The position numbers and the translations under genes are program-made. Below are positions 1 through 8,992 of a stretch of 64,000 bases of DNA, piece after piece. A model generated the notes under the pieces. That model saw only the letters and a list, made by a program, of their open reading frames with translations, did not search any database and had not been told where the DNA came from. Source of the stretch: Pseudomonas sp. UBA2684 (GTDB lineage: Bacteria; Pseudomonadota; Gammaproteobacteria; Pseudomonadales; Pseudomonadaceae); the NCBI GenBank assembly GCA_002354655.1, contig DELY01000008.1, positions 1 to 64,000 of the forward strand, written 5' to 3'. The first letter of the stretch is position 1; every line of letters starts with the position of its first letter.

Positions 1-4
1 CGAG

Positions 5-127
5 TCAGCGTGGAATCCGCAAATACAGCCAGGCAACCAAAGCGATCAGCAGGCTAAGCCACCAAGGCAGGCGCGAGGCGATAAAGATCAGGTCTTCGAA
101 GGGGGACGTTTTACTACGACGGGCCAT
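5..127 (-). CDS. Short membrane ORF, probably a truncated N-terminus
   Basis: Forty codons starting at the ATG at 127. The N-terminus MARRSKTSP is basic, followed by one hydrophobic segment (about residues 19-36), and the frame stops at 5-7. It resembles the start of Pseudomonas membrane-anchored Mrr-type restriction endonuclease-like proteins, which continue for a couple of hundred residues after such an anchor. Here the frame ends just after the membrane segment, so it is either a frameshifted remnant whose rest lies outside the window or an independent small protein. An in-frame extension to 214 exists, but the MARRS start fits the family better. The family assignment is from memory and tentative. 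Confidence 0.35.
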   Translation of the reverse strand: MARRSKTSPFEDLIFIASRLPWWLSLLIALVAWLYLRIPR

Positions 128-340
128 CCTTGACTCCAGCAGTGCGTGGCAATAAGCCATCAGCGATACCGGATCATGCCGCAAAGGTATGAGCAGGGAA
201 ACCCAAACGTTCACTACGTCACGTTTTCATTATCAGTGCGCGACTCGTAGGATGGGTTGAGCGAAGCGATACCCATCAAGTCTCTAACACCCGCCGCATA
301 TGCATTGACTGTGAATCACCTTTTCGCCTTTACGGCGAGT

Positions 341-400
341 TACTTGATTCGCTGCGCTCACCCTGCGGGCCAGCCTTTGGCTGTTACTGCGCTTCGCTGC
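341..400 (-). repeat. Intergenic repeat, copy 1 (inverted)
   Basis: Read on the minus strand this matches the elements at 859-914 and 1019-1076. All share the core AACAGCC..AGGCTGGCCCGCAGGG followed by GAGCG(A/C)AGCGA. This copy lies opposite to the other two, so the block could fold into a long-armed structure. Confidence 0.75.
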
Positions 401-670
401 GTATCTCTTTACTCGCGCAGAAAGTAACCAAAGAGAAAGCGCGCCCGGCATCCGGGTTTCGCTGCGCTCAACTCCCCTCGCTCCGGCACTGTTCCGAGGG
501 TCGTCACGGTGGGCCATCCATGGCCCAGGCGGCCCCACCCATCGTTCCTCGTTTGGCATCCATGCCAAACGCCCCTCTCCACAGCACCTACGCTCAGCCT
601 CCTGACGGGATTCGGGGATCGCGTTGTTTGGGCAATTTGTGGATGGCAGAGCGGAAAAGCCGAAACAAAA

Positions 671-698
671 GCATCGCGGGCAAGCCCGCTCCTACGGT
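671..698 (+). repeat. REP-like palindrome
   Basis: Contains CGCGGGCAAGCCCGCTCCTAC, the hairpin core seen in REP elements of the P. putida/P. fluorescens type. GCGGGC and GCCCGC form the stem. Confidence 0.7.
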
Positions 699-858
699 TT
701 GTTCTGCGTTATCACAGACGACGCGAAACGCCCCATCAGGAGGCCGAGTGGAATCGTTGTGGAAGGGAGCGAGCCGCATGGATGCGGCGAGAGGCGTAAA
801 GGGCCAGGGACGGCCCTTTACGCCGGCCCCTGGAGCAATGATGGAACGAGGAAACGGA

Positions 859-914
859 GCGAAGCGTAGTAACAGCCGCAGGCTGGCCCGCAGGGTGAGC
901 GAAGCGAATCAAGT
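859..914 (+). repeat. Intergenic repeat, copy 2
   Basis: Direct copy of the GTAACAGCC..GGCTGGCCCGCAGGG element, inverted relative to 341-400 and closely similar to 1019-1076. Confidence 0.75.
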
Positions 915-1018
915 CGAGCGCAGCGAGACCCGGATGCAAGGGGCAAGACCTTTTGCTTACTTTTGGCGGGGCCGGCCATCCGGGCGTTTGCCAAAAGTGA
1001 GCCGCCATAAGGACGAAA

Positions 1019-1076
1019 CGCAGCGCAGCGGAGTAACAGCCGTAGGCTGGCCCGCAGGGCGAGCGCAGCGAGTCAA
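1019..1076 (+). repeat. Intergenic repeat, copy 3
   Basis: Third copy of the element, diverged at a few positions (GTAGGCTGGCCCGCAGGGCGAGCGCAGCGA) but keeping the same order of sub-motifs as 859-914. Confidence 0.75.
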
Positions 1077-1195
1077 CCGTTAGACAGAACAACACATAAG
1101 TGGCGTATACAAAGCCCCCAAAAAACAGCACAGCTCGCGACTAAAGCCCCTCCCACGGGGCTGACAGTGTTCACAAGCCCTCGCCAGGCCCGAAA

Positions 1196-1229
1196 AACAA
1201 AACCCCGCTTATTGGCGGGGGTTTTGTTA
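1196..1229 (-). terminator. Rho-independent terminator of the symporter gene
   Basis: AAAACCCC and GGGGTTTT arms flank a short loop around GCTTATTGGC. On the minus strand the hairpin is followed by TTTTGTTTTT, so it ends the transcript of the gene at 1244-2683. Confidence 0.8.
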
Positions 1230-1243
1230 TCCAGCGCTCAGCC

Positions 1244-2683
1244 TTACTCCGGCTGGGTCACCAGGGTCTGCGTGCGGTTACGGCTCCACTGCGGCAGCAA
1301 GGTGCCGATCAGCATGCCGGCCAAGCTGAACAGCAGGCCGGCCAGTTGCGGCGGCCAGAAGGCCGCGTCGGTCAGGCTGTACTCCAGGTAAATCCACGAC
1401 GTCAGACCAAAGACGATGGCGAACAGCGCGCCCTGGGTGGTCGCGCGCTTCCAGAACAACCCGGCGAACAGCGGCACCACCGCGGCGACCAGGGTCACCT
1501 TGTAGGCGTTGCCGACCATCTCGTAGATGCTCGCATCCGAATACAGCGCGAAGCTCAGAGTGGCGATGGCGCAGACCACGATGGTGATACGCATGGCCAA
1601 CAGAAACTGCTGGTCGCTCATCACCGGCACGAAGCGCTTGAGCACGTTCTCGGTAAAGGTCACCGAGGGTGCCAGCAGGGTGCCGGAGGCGGTGGACATG
1701 ATCGCCGAGAGCAGCGCGCCGAAGAACATGATCTGGGCGAACAGCGGAGTCCTCTCCAGGATCAGGTGCGGCAGAATCATCTGCGCGTCCTCGGCCAGCC
1801 AGCGCTGGACCATCGCCGGGTCGATCATCGAGGCGGCGTAGGCGAGGAAGATCGGCAGCATGCAGAAGCACAGGTAGAAGCCGGCACCGAACATCGAGGC
1901 GCGCGCGGCGATGTTCTCGGTTTTGGCAGACATCACGCGGGCGTAGACGTCCTGCTGCGGGATCGAGCCGAGCATCATGGTCAACGCCGCGCCGATAAAG
2001 GCGACGATGTCCTTGGCCTCGAAGCCGTGGATAACGGTGAACTTGCCTGAGCTCGCCGCGTGGGCGATCACCTTGTCGGCGCCGCCGGCCATGTCGCCGA
2101 TCAGCCAGGTCAGGTAGACCAGGCCGCCGACGATGATGATCATCTGGAAGAAGTCGGTCAGGGCCACCGACCACATGCCGCCGAACAGGGTGTACAGCAG
2201 CACGATAAAGGTGCCGAGGAACATGCCCTGGGTGGTGCTGATGGCGCCGTCGGAGATCACGTTGAACACCAGGCCGAGGGCGGTCAGCTGGGCGGCGATC
2301 CAGCCCAGGTAGGAGGCCACGATAACCAGGCTGATGATCAGCTCGACATTCGGCCCGAAGCGCTTGCGGAAGTAGTCGCCGATGGTCAGCAGGTTCATCC
2401 GGTACAGCGGGCGGGCGATGATCAGGCCGACCAGCATCAGGCAGCCGAAGGAGCCGAACGGGTCTTCGATGATCCCGGCGAAACCTTCTTCGATAAAGGT
2501 GGCGGGAATGCCCAGCACCGCTTCGGAGCCGAACCAGGTGGCAAACACCATGGCGGCGACGATGGGGAAGCCCATGCTGCGACCGCCGGCGGCGAAGTCG
2601 CGGGAGTTCTTCACTCGCGTGGCGGCGTAGAAGCCGATGCCCACGGTGACCAGCAGATAGAGCGCAACGAACCAGATCAGCAT
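1244..2683 (-). CDS. Sodium:solute symporter family (SSS) transporter
   Basis: About 479 residues, almost entirely hydrophobic helices (some 12-13 predicted membrane spans). It carries the SSS-family N-terminal pattern of an early GGRSMGFP loop and WFGSEAVLG in helix 2. Members import a solute such as a sugar, amino acid, carboxylate or osmolyte driven by sodium across the inner membrane. The substrate cannot be read from the sequence. The ATG giving MLIWFVALYL was chosen because the family begins directly with the first membrane helix; an upstream GTG at 2728 would add 15 hydrophilic residues. It stands alone, with its own terminator downstream and repeats on both sides. Confidence 0.8.
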   Translation of the reverse strand: MLIWFVALYLLVTVGIGFYAATRVKNSRDFAAGGRSMGFPIVAAMVFATWFGSEAVLGIPATFIEEGFAGIIEDPFGSFGCLMLVGLIIARPLYRMNLLTIGDYFRKRFGPNVELIISLVIVASYLGWIAAQLTALGLVFNVISDGAISTTQGMFLGTFIVLLYTLFGGMWSVALTDFFQMIIIVGGLVYLTWLIGDMAGGADKVIAHAASSGKFTVIHGFEAKDIVAFIGAALTMMLGSIPQQDVYARVMSAKTENIAARASMFGAGFYLCFCMLPIFLAYAASMIDPAMVQRWLAEDAQMILPHLILERTPLFAQIMFFGALLSAIMSTASGTLLAPSVTFTENVLKRFVPVMSDQQFLLAMRITIVVCAIATLSFALYSDASIYEMVGNAYKVTLVAAVVPLFAGLFWKRATTQGALFAIVFGLTSWIYLEYSLTDAAFWPPQLAGLLFSLAGMLIGTLLPQWSRNRTQTLVTQPE

Positions 2684-3229
2684 GTTTTCCCGTTCCACAG
2701 ACGTCAGCCCGCCGCATGCGTGACCCACGCAGGCTGCGCAGGAAGGAACGGTGGGCTACAGGTTTTTGTTATGAGCATTCATGGCGGGTAACTGCACGCG
2801 CCCGTCCAAGGTCGCGCAGTCTGGCAAATACGTAAAATATGTCAAACAAAAACGACGAAATGTCTGCACATTTATCTGAAACATGCCCTAACAACTGGTG
2901 TAACAGGCTGTAATTACTGCGATTAAAGCTGCTCGACAAAACAAGTGAGTAGCATATTTTTGACAGCAGTACGCACGGGGCGGCCAGGCTAGCGAATGTG
3001 CAGGGAGGCGTTGAGCGCAGCGCTAGCCATCAAACAGACAGACAAACAAGCGCCTGGCTATCGCCCTGCTCAACCCACCCTACATAGCCCTCGCAGGGCG
3101 CGTGCCGCGAGTAAGCCGGTATGAGCGGCGTCCATTCGCGGCCAAGGCCGCTACAGGCTGAGCGAAAGCAGCCCGGCATAAAAAAGCCAGACGCGAGCGT
3201 CTGGCTTTTTACATCGTCAACCGCCTTAC
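2684..3229. other. Intergenic region with AT-rich leader and repeats
   Basis: About 545 bases without a credible gene. 2820-2970 is visibly AT-rich and probably contains the promoter of the minus-strand symporter (a TTGACA occurs near 2838-2843 on the minus strand). 3009-3085 holds a repeat with GTTGAGCGCAGCGCTAGCC and an inverted partner GCTCAACCCACCCTACATAG. The right end is the terminator of the RND operon. Confidence 0.6.
3181..3210 (-). terminator. Terminator of the mexJK-type operon
   Basis: Near-perfect hairpin: AAAAAGCCAGACG, loop CGAG, CGTCTGGCTTTTT. It is symmetrical and can stop transcription from both directions; it lies 20 bases beyond the stop of the RND pump gene. Confidence 0.9.
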
Positions 3230-6200
3230 TCAACCCGGCTGACGCTCCACTTCCTTGATGCGGAACCAGGCGGCATACAGCGCCGGCAGGAACAGCAGGG
3301 TCAGCGCCGTGGCGACGATCAGGCCGCCCATGATCGCCACCGCCATCGGCCCGAAGAACACGCTGCGCGACAGCGGAATCATCGCCAACACCGCCGCCAG
3401 GGCGGTCAGCACGATGGGCCGGAAGCGCCGCACGGTGGCTTCGATAATCGCGTGCCAGCGGTCCATGCCCGAGGCGATGTCCTGCTCGATCTGGTCGACC
3501 AGAATCACCGAGTTGCGCATGATCATCCCGGACAGGGCGATGGTGCCGAGCATGGCGACGAAGCCGAACGGCTGGCGGAAGATCAGCAGGAACAGGGTCA
3601 CGCCGATCAAGCCCAGCGGCGCGGTGAGGAACACCATGGCCGAGCGCGAGAAGCTTTTCAGCTGCAACATCAGCAAGGTCAGCACCACCACGATAAACAG
3701 CGGCACGCCAGCGTTGACCGATTTCTGCCCGCGCGTCGAGTCCTCCACCGTACCGCCGACATCCAGCAGGTAGCCGTCCGGTAGCTCGGCGCGGATCGGC
3801 TCCAGGGTCGGCAGGATCTGTGTGACCAGCCCCGCCGGTTGCTCCTGGCCATACACATCGGCGCGCACGGTGACGGTCGGCAGGCGGTTGCGGTGCCAGA
3901 TGATGCCTTCCTCGAAGCCGTATTCCAGGGTGGCGATCTGCGACAGCGGCACACTCATACCGTTGTCGGTGGGCACCGCCAGGCTCGGCAGCAGACCCAG
4001 TTCCTGGCGCTCGCTGAGGGTGCCGCGCAGGAGGATTTCGATCAGCTCGTTGCCTTCGCGGTACTGGCTCACCGGCGAGCCGGTCAGCGAGCTTTGCAGG
4101 AAGCGCGACAGGTCGGCGGTGCTCACGCCCAGGGCGCGCGCACGTTCCTGATCGATATTCAGGCGCACCACCTTGCTCGGCTCTTCCCAATCCAGGTGCA
4201 CGTTGGCCACGTGCGGGTTTTCGCGCACCTTGTCGGCCACTTGCCGCGCCAGGGCGCGCACCTCCTCGATGTGTTCGCCGGACACGCGGAACTGCACCGG
4301 ATAGCCGACCGGCGGGCCGTTTTCCAAGCGCGAGATACGCGTACGCAGAGTCGGGAATTCCTCGCTGACGGTATCGATCAACCAGCTGCGGATTTTCTCG
4401 CGCTCTTCGATGCTTTTCGCCAACACCACGAACTGGGCAAAGCTGGCGGCCGGCAATTGCTGGTCCAGCGGCAGGTAGAAGCGCGGCGAGCCGGTGCCGA
4501 CATAAGCCACGTAGTTGTCGATGCCCTCGCGCTCGTTGAGCAGGTGCTCCAGGCGTTTGACCTGTTCCTCGGTGGCGGCCAGCGAAGCGCCTTCGCTGAG
4601 TTTGAGGTCGACCATCAGCTCCAGGCGCCCGGAGGCCGGGAAGAACTGCTGCGGCACGAAGCGGAACAGCAGGATCGAGGCGACGAACAGGCCGAGCGTC
4701 AGCAGGATCACCGTCTTGCGCCGCCGCACGCACCACTCCACCACCCGCCGTACGCGCTGGTAGAACGCAGTCGAATACGGGTCATGGCCCTCGGCGCTGC
4801 CGCCGTGTTTGGCGGCATGCAACTTGGCCAGGTCCGGCAGCAGCTTGGCGCCCAGGTACGGCACGAAGACCACCGCGGCGATCCACGACACCAACAGGGC
4901 AATCGCCACCACCTGGAAGATCGAGCGGGTGTATTCGCCGGTGCCGGACTGCGCGGTGGCGATCGGCAGGAAGCCGGCGGCGGTGATCAGGGTGCCGGTA
5001 AGCATGGGGAACGCGGTGCTGGTCCAGGCGTAACTGGCCGCCTTGAGGCGGTCGTAGCCCTGCTCCATTTTGATCGCCATCATCTCCACGGCGATGATCG
5101 CGTCGTCCACCAGCAAGCCCAGCGCCAATACCAGCGCGCCGAGGGAAATCTTGTGCAGACCGATGCCCAGGTAATACATGGCGGCGAAGGTCATCGACAG
5201 CACCAGCGGGATCGACAGCGCCACCACCAGGCCGGTGCGCAGCCCCAGGGAGAAGAAGCTCACCAGCAGTACGATGATCACCGCTTCGGTGAGCACGCGG
5301 ACGAACTCGCCGACTCCGGTTTTCACCGCCGCCGGCTGGTCGGAAACCTTGCGCAGCTGCATGCCGGCCGGCAGGGTTTCCTGCAAACGGGCGAAATCGG
5401 CTTCCAGCGCCTTGCCGAGCACCAGAATGTCGCCGCCGCCTTTCATCGACACGGCCAGGCCGATGGCGTCTTGGCCCATAAAGCGCATGCGCGGCGCGGG
5501 GGGATCGTTGAAGCCGCGTTTGACCTCGGCCACATCGCCGATGCGGAAGGTGCGGTCGGCCACCCGAATCGGGAAGCTGCGGATTTCCTCGACCGACTCG
5601 AAACGCCCGGTCACGCGCAGTTGCACGCGATCGGAAGTGGTTTCGAAGAAGCCGGCCGCGGCCACGGCGTTCTGTTCTTCCAGCGCCTGCTGTACCGCTG
5701 CCAAGGGCAACCCGAGGGTGGCCAGCTTGGTGTTGGACAGCTCGATCCAGACCTTCTCGTCCTGTAGACCGAGCAGCTCGACCTTGCCGACATCCTTGAC
5801 CCGCTGCAATTGCAGCTGGATGCGGTCGGCGTAGTCCTTGAGCACGGCGTAGTCGAAACCGTCGCCGGTCAGCGCATAGATATTGCCGAAGGTGGTGCCG
5901 AATTCATCGTTGAAGAACGGCCCCTGGATGCCCTGCGGCAAGGTGTGGCGAATATCGCCGACCTTCTTGCGCACCTCGTACCAGAGGTCGGGAATCTCCT
6001 CGGAATGCATCGAATCGCGGGCAATGAAGGTGACCTGGGATTCGCCTGGGCGCGAGAAGGAGATGATCTTGTCGTACTCGCCGGTCTCCATCAGCTTCTT
6101 TTCGATGCGTTCGGTGACCTGCCGCGCGACTTCCTCGGCGCTCGCCCCCGGCCAGTTGGTGCGCACCACCATGGCCTTGAAGGTGAACGGCGGGTCTTCG

Positions 6201-6310
6201 CTCTGGCCCAGCTTGGTGTAGGAGATGGCGCCGACGATACCCAGCAGCAGCATGATGTAGAGCACGATCTGGCGATTGCGCAGCGCCCAGGCGGACAGGT
6301 TGAAATCCAT
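3230..6310 (-). CDS. mexK: RND efflux pump inner-membrane permease, MexK type
   Basis: 1026 residues, the usual length of an HAE1-family RND drug/proton antiporter that takes compounds from the periplasm and inner leaflet into a tripartite efflux channel. A membrane helix near the N-terminus is followed by a large periplasmic porter region, with the motif GQSEDPPFT near residue 35. The proton-relay pair in LVDDAI (about residue 400) and repeated helix bundles complete the fold. It lies 5 bases downstream of the adaptor gene, with a divergent TetR gene beyond, as in mexL-mexJK of P. aeruginosa, next to the rsmJ homologue. MexK pumps triclosan and macrolides there; the same role here is inferred. 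No outer-membrane channel gene is present, as in PAO1. Confidence 0.85.
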   Translation of the reverse strand: MDFNLSAWALRNRQIVLYIMLLLGIVGAISYTKLGQSEDPPFTFKAMVVRTNWPGASAEEVARQVTERIEKKLMETGEYDKIISFSRPGESQVTFIARDSMHSEEIPDLWYEVRKKVGDIRHTLPQGIQGPFFNDEFGTTFGNIYALTGDGFDYAVLKDYADRIQLQLQRVKDVGKVELLGLQDEKVWIELSNTKLATLGLPLAAVQQALEEQNAVAAAGFFETTSDRVQLRVTGRFESVEEIRSFPIRVADRTFRIGDVAEVKRGFNDPPAPRMRFMGQDAIGLAVSMKGGGDILVLGKALEADFARLQETLPAGMQLRKVSDQPAAVKTGVGEFVRVLTEAVIIVLLVSFFSLGLRTGLVVALSIPLVLSMTFAAMYYLGIGLHKISLGALVLALGLLVDDAIIAVEMMAIKMEQGYDRLKAASYAWTSTAFPMLTGTLITAAGFLPIATAQSGTGEYTRSIFQVVAIALLVSWIAAVVFVPYLGAKLLPDLAKLHAAKHGGSAEGHDPYSTAFYQRVRRVVEWCVRRRKTVILLTLGLFVASILLFRFVPQQFFPASGRLELMVDLKLSEGASLAATEEQVKRLEHLLNEREGIDNYVAYVGTGSPRFYLPLDQQLPAASFAQFVVLAKSIEEREKIRSWLIDTVSEEFPTLRTRISRLENGPPVGYPVQFRVSGEHIEEVRALARQVADKVRENPHVANVHLDWEEPSKVVRLNIDQERARALGVSTADLSRFLQSSLTGSPVSQYREGNELIEILLRGTLSERQELGLLPSLAVPTDNGMSVPLSQIATLEYGFEEGIIWHRNRLPTVTVRADVYGQEQPAGLVTQILPTLEPIRAELPDGYLLDVGGTVEDSTRGQKSVNAGVPLFIVVVLTLLMLQLKSFSRSAMVFLTAPLGLIGVTLFLLIFRQPFGFVAMLGTIALSGMIMRNSVILVDQIEQDIASGMDRWHAIIEATVRRFRPIVLTALAAVLAMIPLSRSVFFGPMAVAIMGGLIVATALTLLFLPALYAAWFRIKEVERQPG

Positions 6311-6315
6311 CGGGA

Positions 6316-7419
6316 CTACTCCTTGGCCGCCAGTTTGACCGCGCGGTTATCGCGGTCGACCGGACGCACTTGCTGGCCTTCGCGCAGCACCTGCACCCCG
6401 GCGGCCACCACCCAGTCGGTAGCTTGCAGGCCTTCCAGCACCGGCACGCTCTTCTCGCCATAGGCGCCGACACGCACCAGGGTGCGCTTGAGCGTGGAAT
6501 CTTGCGGGTCGACCACCCAGACATAGGGCTGGCCTTTTTCCGCGGTCAGCGCCGACAGCGGCACCGCCAGCGGTACTTCGCCGTCGTGGGCGATGAACAC
6601 CCGCGCGCTCTGGCCCAGCTCGGCCGGCACCTTGCCTTCGGTAAAGGCCACGCGGGCGGCGAAGGTGCGCGACTGCGGATCGGCCGACGGCGACATTTCG
6701 CGAATCCGCCCGGGGAAGCGCTGGTCTGGCTGCGACCACAACGCGACTGACACTGCCTGGCCGACCTTGAAGCGCTCGAACGCCTGCTCCGGCAGGTTGA
6801 TCAACACTTCGCGCTCGCCATCGGCGGCCAGGATGAACACGGTTTGCCCAGCGGCAACGACCTGGCCGACTTCGACCATGCGCCGAGCGATCACGCCCTC
6901 TTGCGAGGCGCGCAGCACCGCGTAACCGGCCTGGTTATTGGCGACCTTGAATTCGGCTTTGATCTGCTTCAGCCGCGCTTCACCGGAACGGTAAAGGTTC
7001 TCGGCGTTGTCGTACTGCGAGCGGCTGACCAGGTTGCGCTCCTGCAATTTTTTGTAGCGGTCGCGCTCAGCGCGCACCAGTTGCAGGTTGGCTTCGGCCG
7101 CCGCGACCTGAGCGCGGGTGGCCTCCAGTTGCAGGCGTACGTCCTGCGGGTCCAGCTCGGCCAGCGGCTGATCCTTGCGCACATGATGACCGACCTCGAC
7201 CAGGCGCTTGGTCACTTTGCCGCCAATGCGGAACGCCAGCTCAGGCTCCAGCCGCGCACGCACCTCACCCGGATAGGTGTCCATCAGCTCGGCAGCCGGT
7301 TGCGGCTGCACCACCATGGCGGGGCGGATGGAGGGCGCGACCGGTTCGCCATTGCCGCAGGCAGCGAGCAACGCGATCAGGCTGAGAGGAACAGCGGCGG
7401 ACAAGGCATGGCGAAACAT
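6316..7419 (-). CDS. mexJ: RND efflux periplasmic adaptor lipoprotein, MexJ type
   Basis: 367 residues. Lipoprotein signal with lipobox LLAAC, Cys21 lipidated. A beta-barrel/lipoyl half follows, then a coiled-coil hairpin (about residues 95-165, rich in Q, A, E and R), the returning lipoyl half and a C-terminal membrane-proximal domain. This is the standard membrane-fusion adaptor that bridges the permease to an outer-membrane channel. It is the first gene of the two-gene operon and shares its upstream region with the divergent TetR gene. Its length equals that of P. aeruginosa MexJ as I recall it. The start is the only ATG giving a complete signal peptide. Confidence 0.85.
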   Translation of the reverse strand: MFRHALSAAVPLSLIALLAACGNGEPVAPSIRPAMVVQPQPAAELMDTYPGEVRARLEPELAFRIGGKVTKRLVEVGHHVRKDQPLAELDPQDVRLQLEATRAQVAAAEANLQLVRAERDRYKKLQERNLVSRSQYDNAENLYRSGEARLKQIKAEFKVANNQAGYAVLRASQEGVIARRMVEVGQVVAAGQTVFILAADGEREVLINLPEQAFERFKVGQAVSVALWSQPDQRFPGRIREMSPSADPQSRTFAARVAFTEGKVPAELGQSARVFIAHDGEVPLAVPLSALTAEKGQPYVWVVDPQDSTLKRTLVRVGAYGEKSVPVLEGLQATDWVVAAGVQVLREGQQVRPVDRDNRAVKLAAKE

Positions 7420-7442
7420 GATGAATGACCTTTCACGAAGGT

Positions 7443-7481
7443 TTGGAATACTTATACTGCCGGGTATAGTAAAAATAGCAA
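7443..7481. promoter_or_regulatory. Divergent promoter region with MexL-type operator
   Basis: The inverted repeat TATAC-TGCCGG-GTATA (7453-7468) lies inside overlapping promoter elements. On the plus strand TTGGAA (7443-7448), 16 bases and TATAGT (7465-7470) read towards the regulator. On the minus strand TTGCTA (from 7481) and AGTATA, spacer about 17, read towards mexJ. A repressor on this site could close both promoters. MexL is known to autoregulate and repress mexJK; the exact operator here is inferred. Confidence 0.6.
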
Positions 7482-7510
7482 ACTCACCAGTCCAGTATTA
7501 AAAGCAGCCA

Positions 7511-8161
7511 ATGCCAAACAAGTTGTTACCGCCCAGCGGCCCAGGTCGCCCAAAAGATCTTGCCAAGCGCCAAGCGATTCTCGACGCGGCGAAAACCCTG
7601 TTCCTGCGCAACGGTTACGACGGCAGCAGCATGGACGCCATCGCCGCCGAAGCCGGGGTTTCCAAGCTGACGGTGTACAGCCACTTCACCGACAAGGAGA
7701 CCTTGTTCTCCGCGGCGGTGAAGGCCAAGTGCGAGGAGCAACTGCCCGAGCTGTTCTTCGAGTTGGCGGACGGTGTGTCGATCGACAGCGTGCTGCTGAA
7801 TATCGGCCGCGGCTTCCACACACTGATCAACAGCCGCGAGTCGGTGGAGCTGCACCGGGTGATGGTGACCCAGGGCAGCCAGGACCCAAAACTCTCGCGG
7901 ATGTTCTACGAGGCCGGCCCGCAGCAGTTGCTGAGCGAGATGGAACGCCTGCTGAGCAAGGCCGACGCGGCCGGCCAACTGTGTATCGCCGATGTGCACG
8001 GCGCGGCTGACCAGTTCTTCTGCCTGATCAAGGGCGGCGCCAACTTCCGCCTGCTGATCGGCTGCGGCGAGCCCCTGGAGGGCGCCGCCGCCGAGCAGCA
8101 TGTGCAAGACGTGGTCGCGATGTTCGTACGCGCTTATCTGCCTGCGCAGGGCGGGTGTTAG
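7511..8161 (+). CDS. mexL: TetR/AcrR family repressor, MexL type
   Basis: 216 residues. The N-terminal helix-turn-helix domain (about residues 20-66) has the TetR signature ILDAAKTLFLRNGYDGSSM and the recognition helix VSKLTVYSHF. The C-terminal ligand-binding and dimerisation domain resembles the AefR/MexL class. It is transcribed away from the RND operon and the palindromic site lies between them, so it most likely represses the pump and itself. Position next to the rsmJ homologue matches the mexL locus of P. aeruginosa. The inducer is unknown. Confidence 0.8.
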   Translation: MPNKLLPPSGPGRPKDLAKRQAILDAAKTLFLRNGYDGSSMDAIAAEAGVSKLTVYSHFTDKETLFSAAVKAKCEEQLPELFFELADGVSIDSVLLNIGRGFHTLINSRESVELHRVMVTQGSQDPKLSRMFYEAGPQQLLSEMERLLSKADAAGQLCIADVHGAADQFFCLIKGGANFRLLIGCGEPLEGAAAEQHVQDVVAMFVRAYLPAQGGC

Positions 8162-8203
8162 CCCACCAAACGCACGCTGAAACAGCCGTGGACTAAAGCC
8201 ACC

Positions 8204-8992
8204 CTAGGCGTTTGCGGCGTCCAACTTCTTCTTCGGGTAGATGTCGTAGCGGCTGGATTTGCCTTCCAACGCATACCCCGGCTTGCTGCCTTCGATAACC
8301 GGCGCCTTGCGCGGGCGCTTGACCACCACGCGGTGGCTGGCCAACGCCAATGCTGCGGCCAATAACGCCGGGGCATCCAGGTCATCGCCGACGAAGGGAC
8401 GGAACAGGCGCATCTCCTTCTTCACCAACGCGCTTTTGTCGCGGTGCGGAAACATCGGGTCAAGGTAGATCACCTGCGGCGGCTCGCCCTGCCAGGCCGC
8501 CATCAGCTCGATGGCGTTGCCGGTCAGCAAGCGCATCTGCGCCACGATAGGGCCTACCTCGGCACTCCTCAGCGCCCGCGTCAAGCCATCTTCCAGCAAG
8601 GCGGCAACCAGCGGCTGACGCTCGATCAACGTCACCGCGCAACCCAGGCTGGCGAGCACGAAGCCATCGCGGCCCAACCCGGCAGTGGCGTCCAGCACCC
8701 GCGGGCGGATGCCCGGCTGCACGCCGACCGCCTTGGCGATCATCTGCCCGCTGCCACCGCCGAATAAGCGTCGATGCGCCACCGCGCCCTCGACGAAATC
8801 CACCCGCACCGGCCCAGGTGCCTGCGGACCCAACTCGACCAATTGCAAGCCCGCCTCGCCCAGCTGCATGGCGAATTGCGCTTCGCCCGCCAACGGTAGC
8901 GCCAGCCGCGCAGCCCACTCGGCGGCCGCACCGGCCAAATGCGGGGCCAAGGCTTCCATACGAATGTTGCCGATATGCCGTGCGTCGCTCAT
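8204..8992 (-). CDS. rsmJ: 16S rRNA (guanine-1516-N2)-methyltransferase
   Basis: 262 residues. The SAM-binding motif [19 protein letters not shown] and the catalytic-type motif [20 protein letters not shown]-like stretch are characteristic of RsmJ (YhiQ), which methylates m2G1516 of 16S rRNA in the small ribosomal subunit. The start at 8992 (MSDARHIGN) was chosen because an in-frame upstream extension to 9127 adds an unrelated, arginine-rich 45 residues. It converges with the TetR gene, whose stop is 42 bases away. Confidence 0.85.
   Translation of the reverse strand: MSDARHIGNIRMEALAPHLAGAAAEWAARLALPLAGEAQFAMQLGEAGLQLVELGPQAPGPVRVDFVEGAVAHRRLFGGGSGQMIAKAVGVQPGIRPRVLDATAGLGRDGFVLASLGCAVTLIERQPLVAALLEDGLTRALRSAEVGPIVAQMRLLTGNAIELMAAWQGEPPQVIYLDPMFPHRDKSALVKKEMRLFRPFVGDDLDAPALLAAALALASHRVVVKRPRKAPVIEGSKPGYALEGKSSRYDIYPKKKLDAANA

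Larger units (their letters stand above)
215..1243. other. Gene-free block of dispersed repeats
   Basis: I see no credible gene here. The short frames that can be opened are translations of repeat sequence. The block holds three copies of one repeat in both orientations, a REP-like hairpin, a GGGTTGAGCGAAGCGATACCC hairpin-type element near 247-280, and at its right end the terminator of the symporter gene. A GGGCCATCCATGGCCC palindrome lies near 512-527. Confidence 0.7.

Noticed and set aside
520-1083. 187-codon frame in the repeat block
   Set aside because: Consists of translated repeats (RRLARRVSEANQV type). Such peptides are annotated in many Pseudomonas genomes but are artefacts of repeats.
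215-1243. Repeats as a CRISPR array
   Set aside because: Copies are few, diverged and in both orientations, with no regular spacers and no cas genes.
2684-3229. Small RNA upstream of the symporter
   Set aside because: AT-rich and with a possible promoter, but no hairpin-plus-T tract on the needed strand to define an RNA.
3839-5767. 642-codon open frame on the plus strand opposite mexK
   Set aside because: Long antisense frames are common opposite GC-rich Pseudomonas genes; composition is His/Gln/Arg-rich and no domain is seen. mexK on the other strand is certain.
3230-7419. TriABC-type pump instead of MexJK
   Set aside because: MexK and TriC are similar, but there is only one adaptor and the locus (divergent TetR, rsmJ nearby) fits mexJK.
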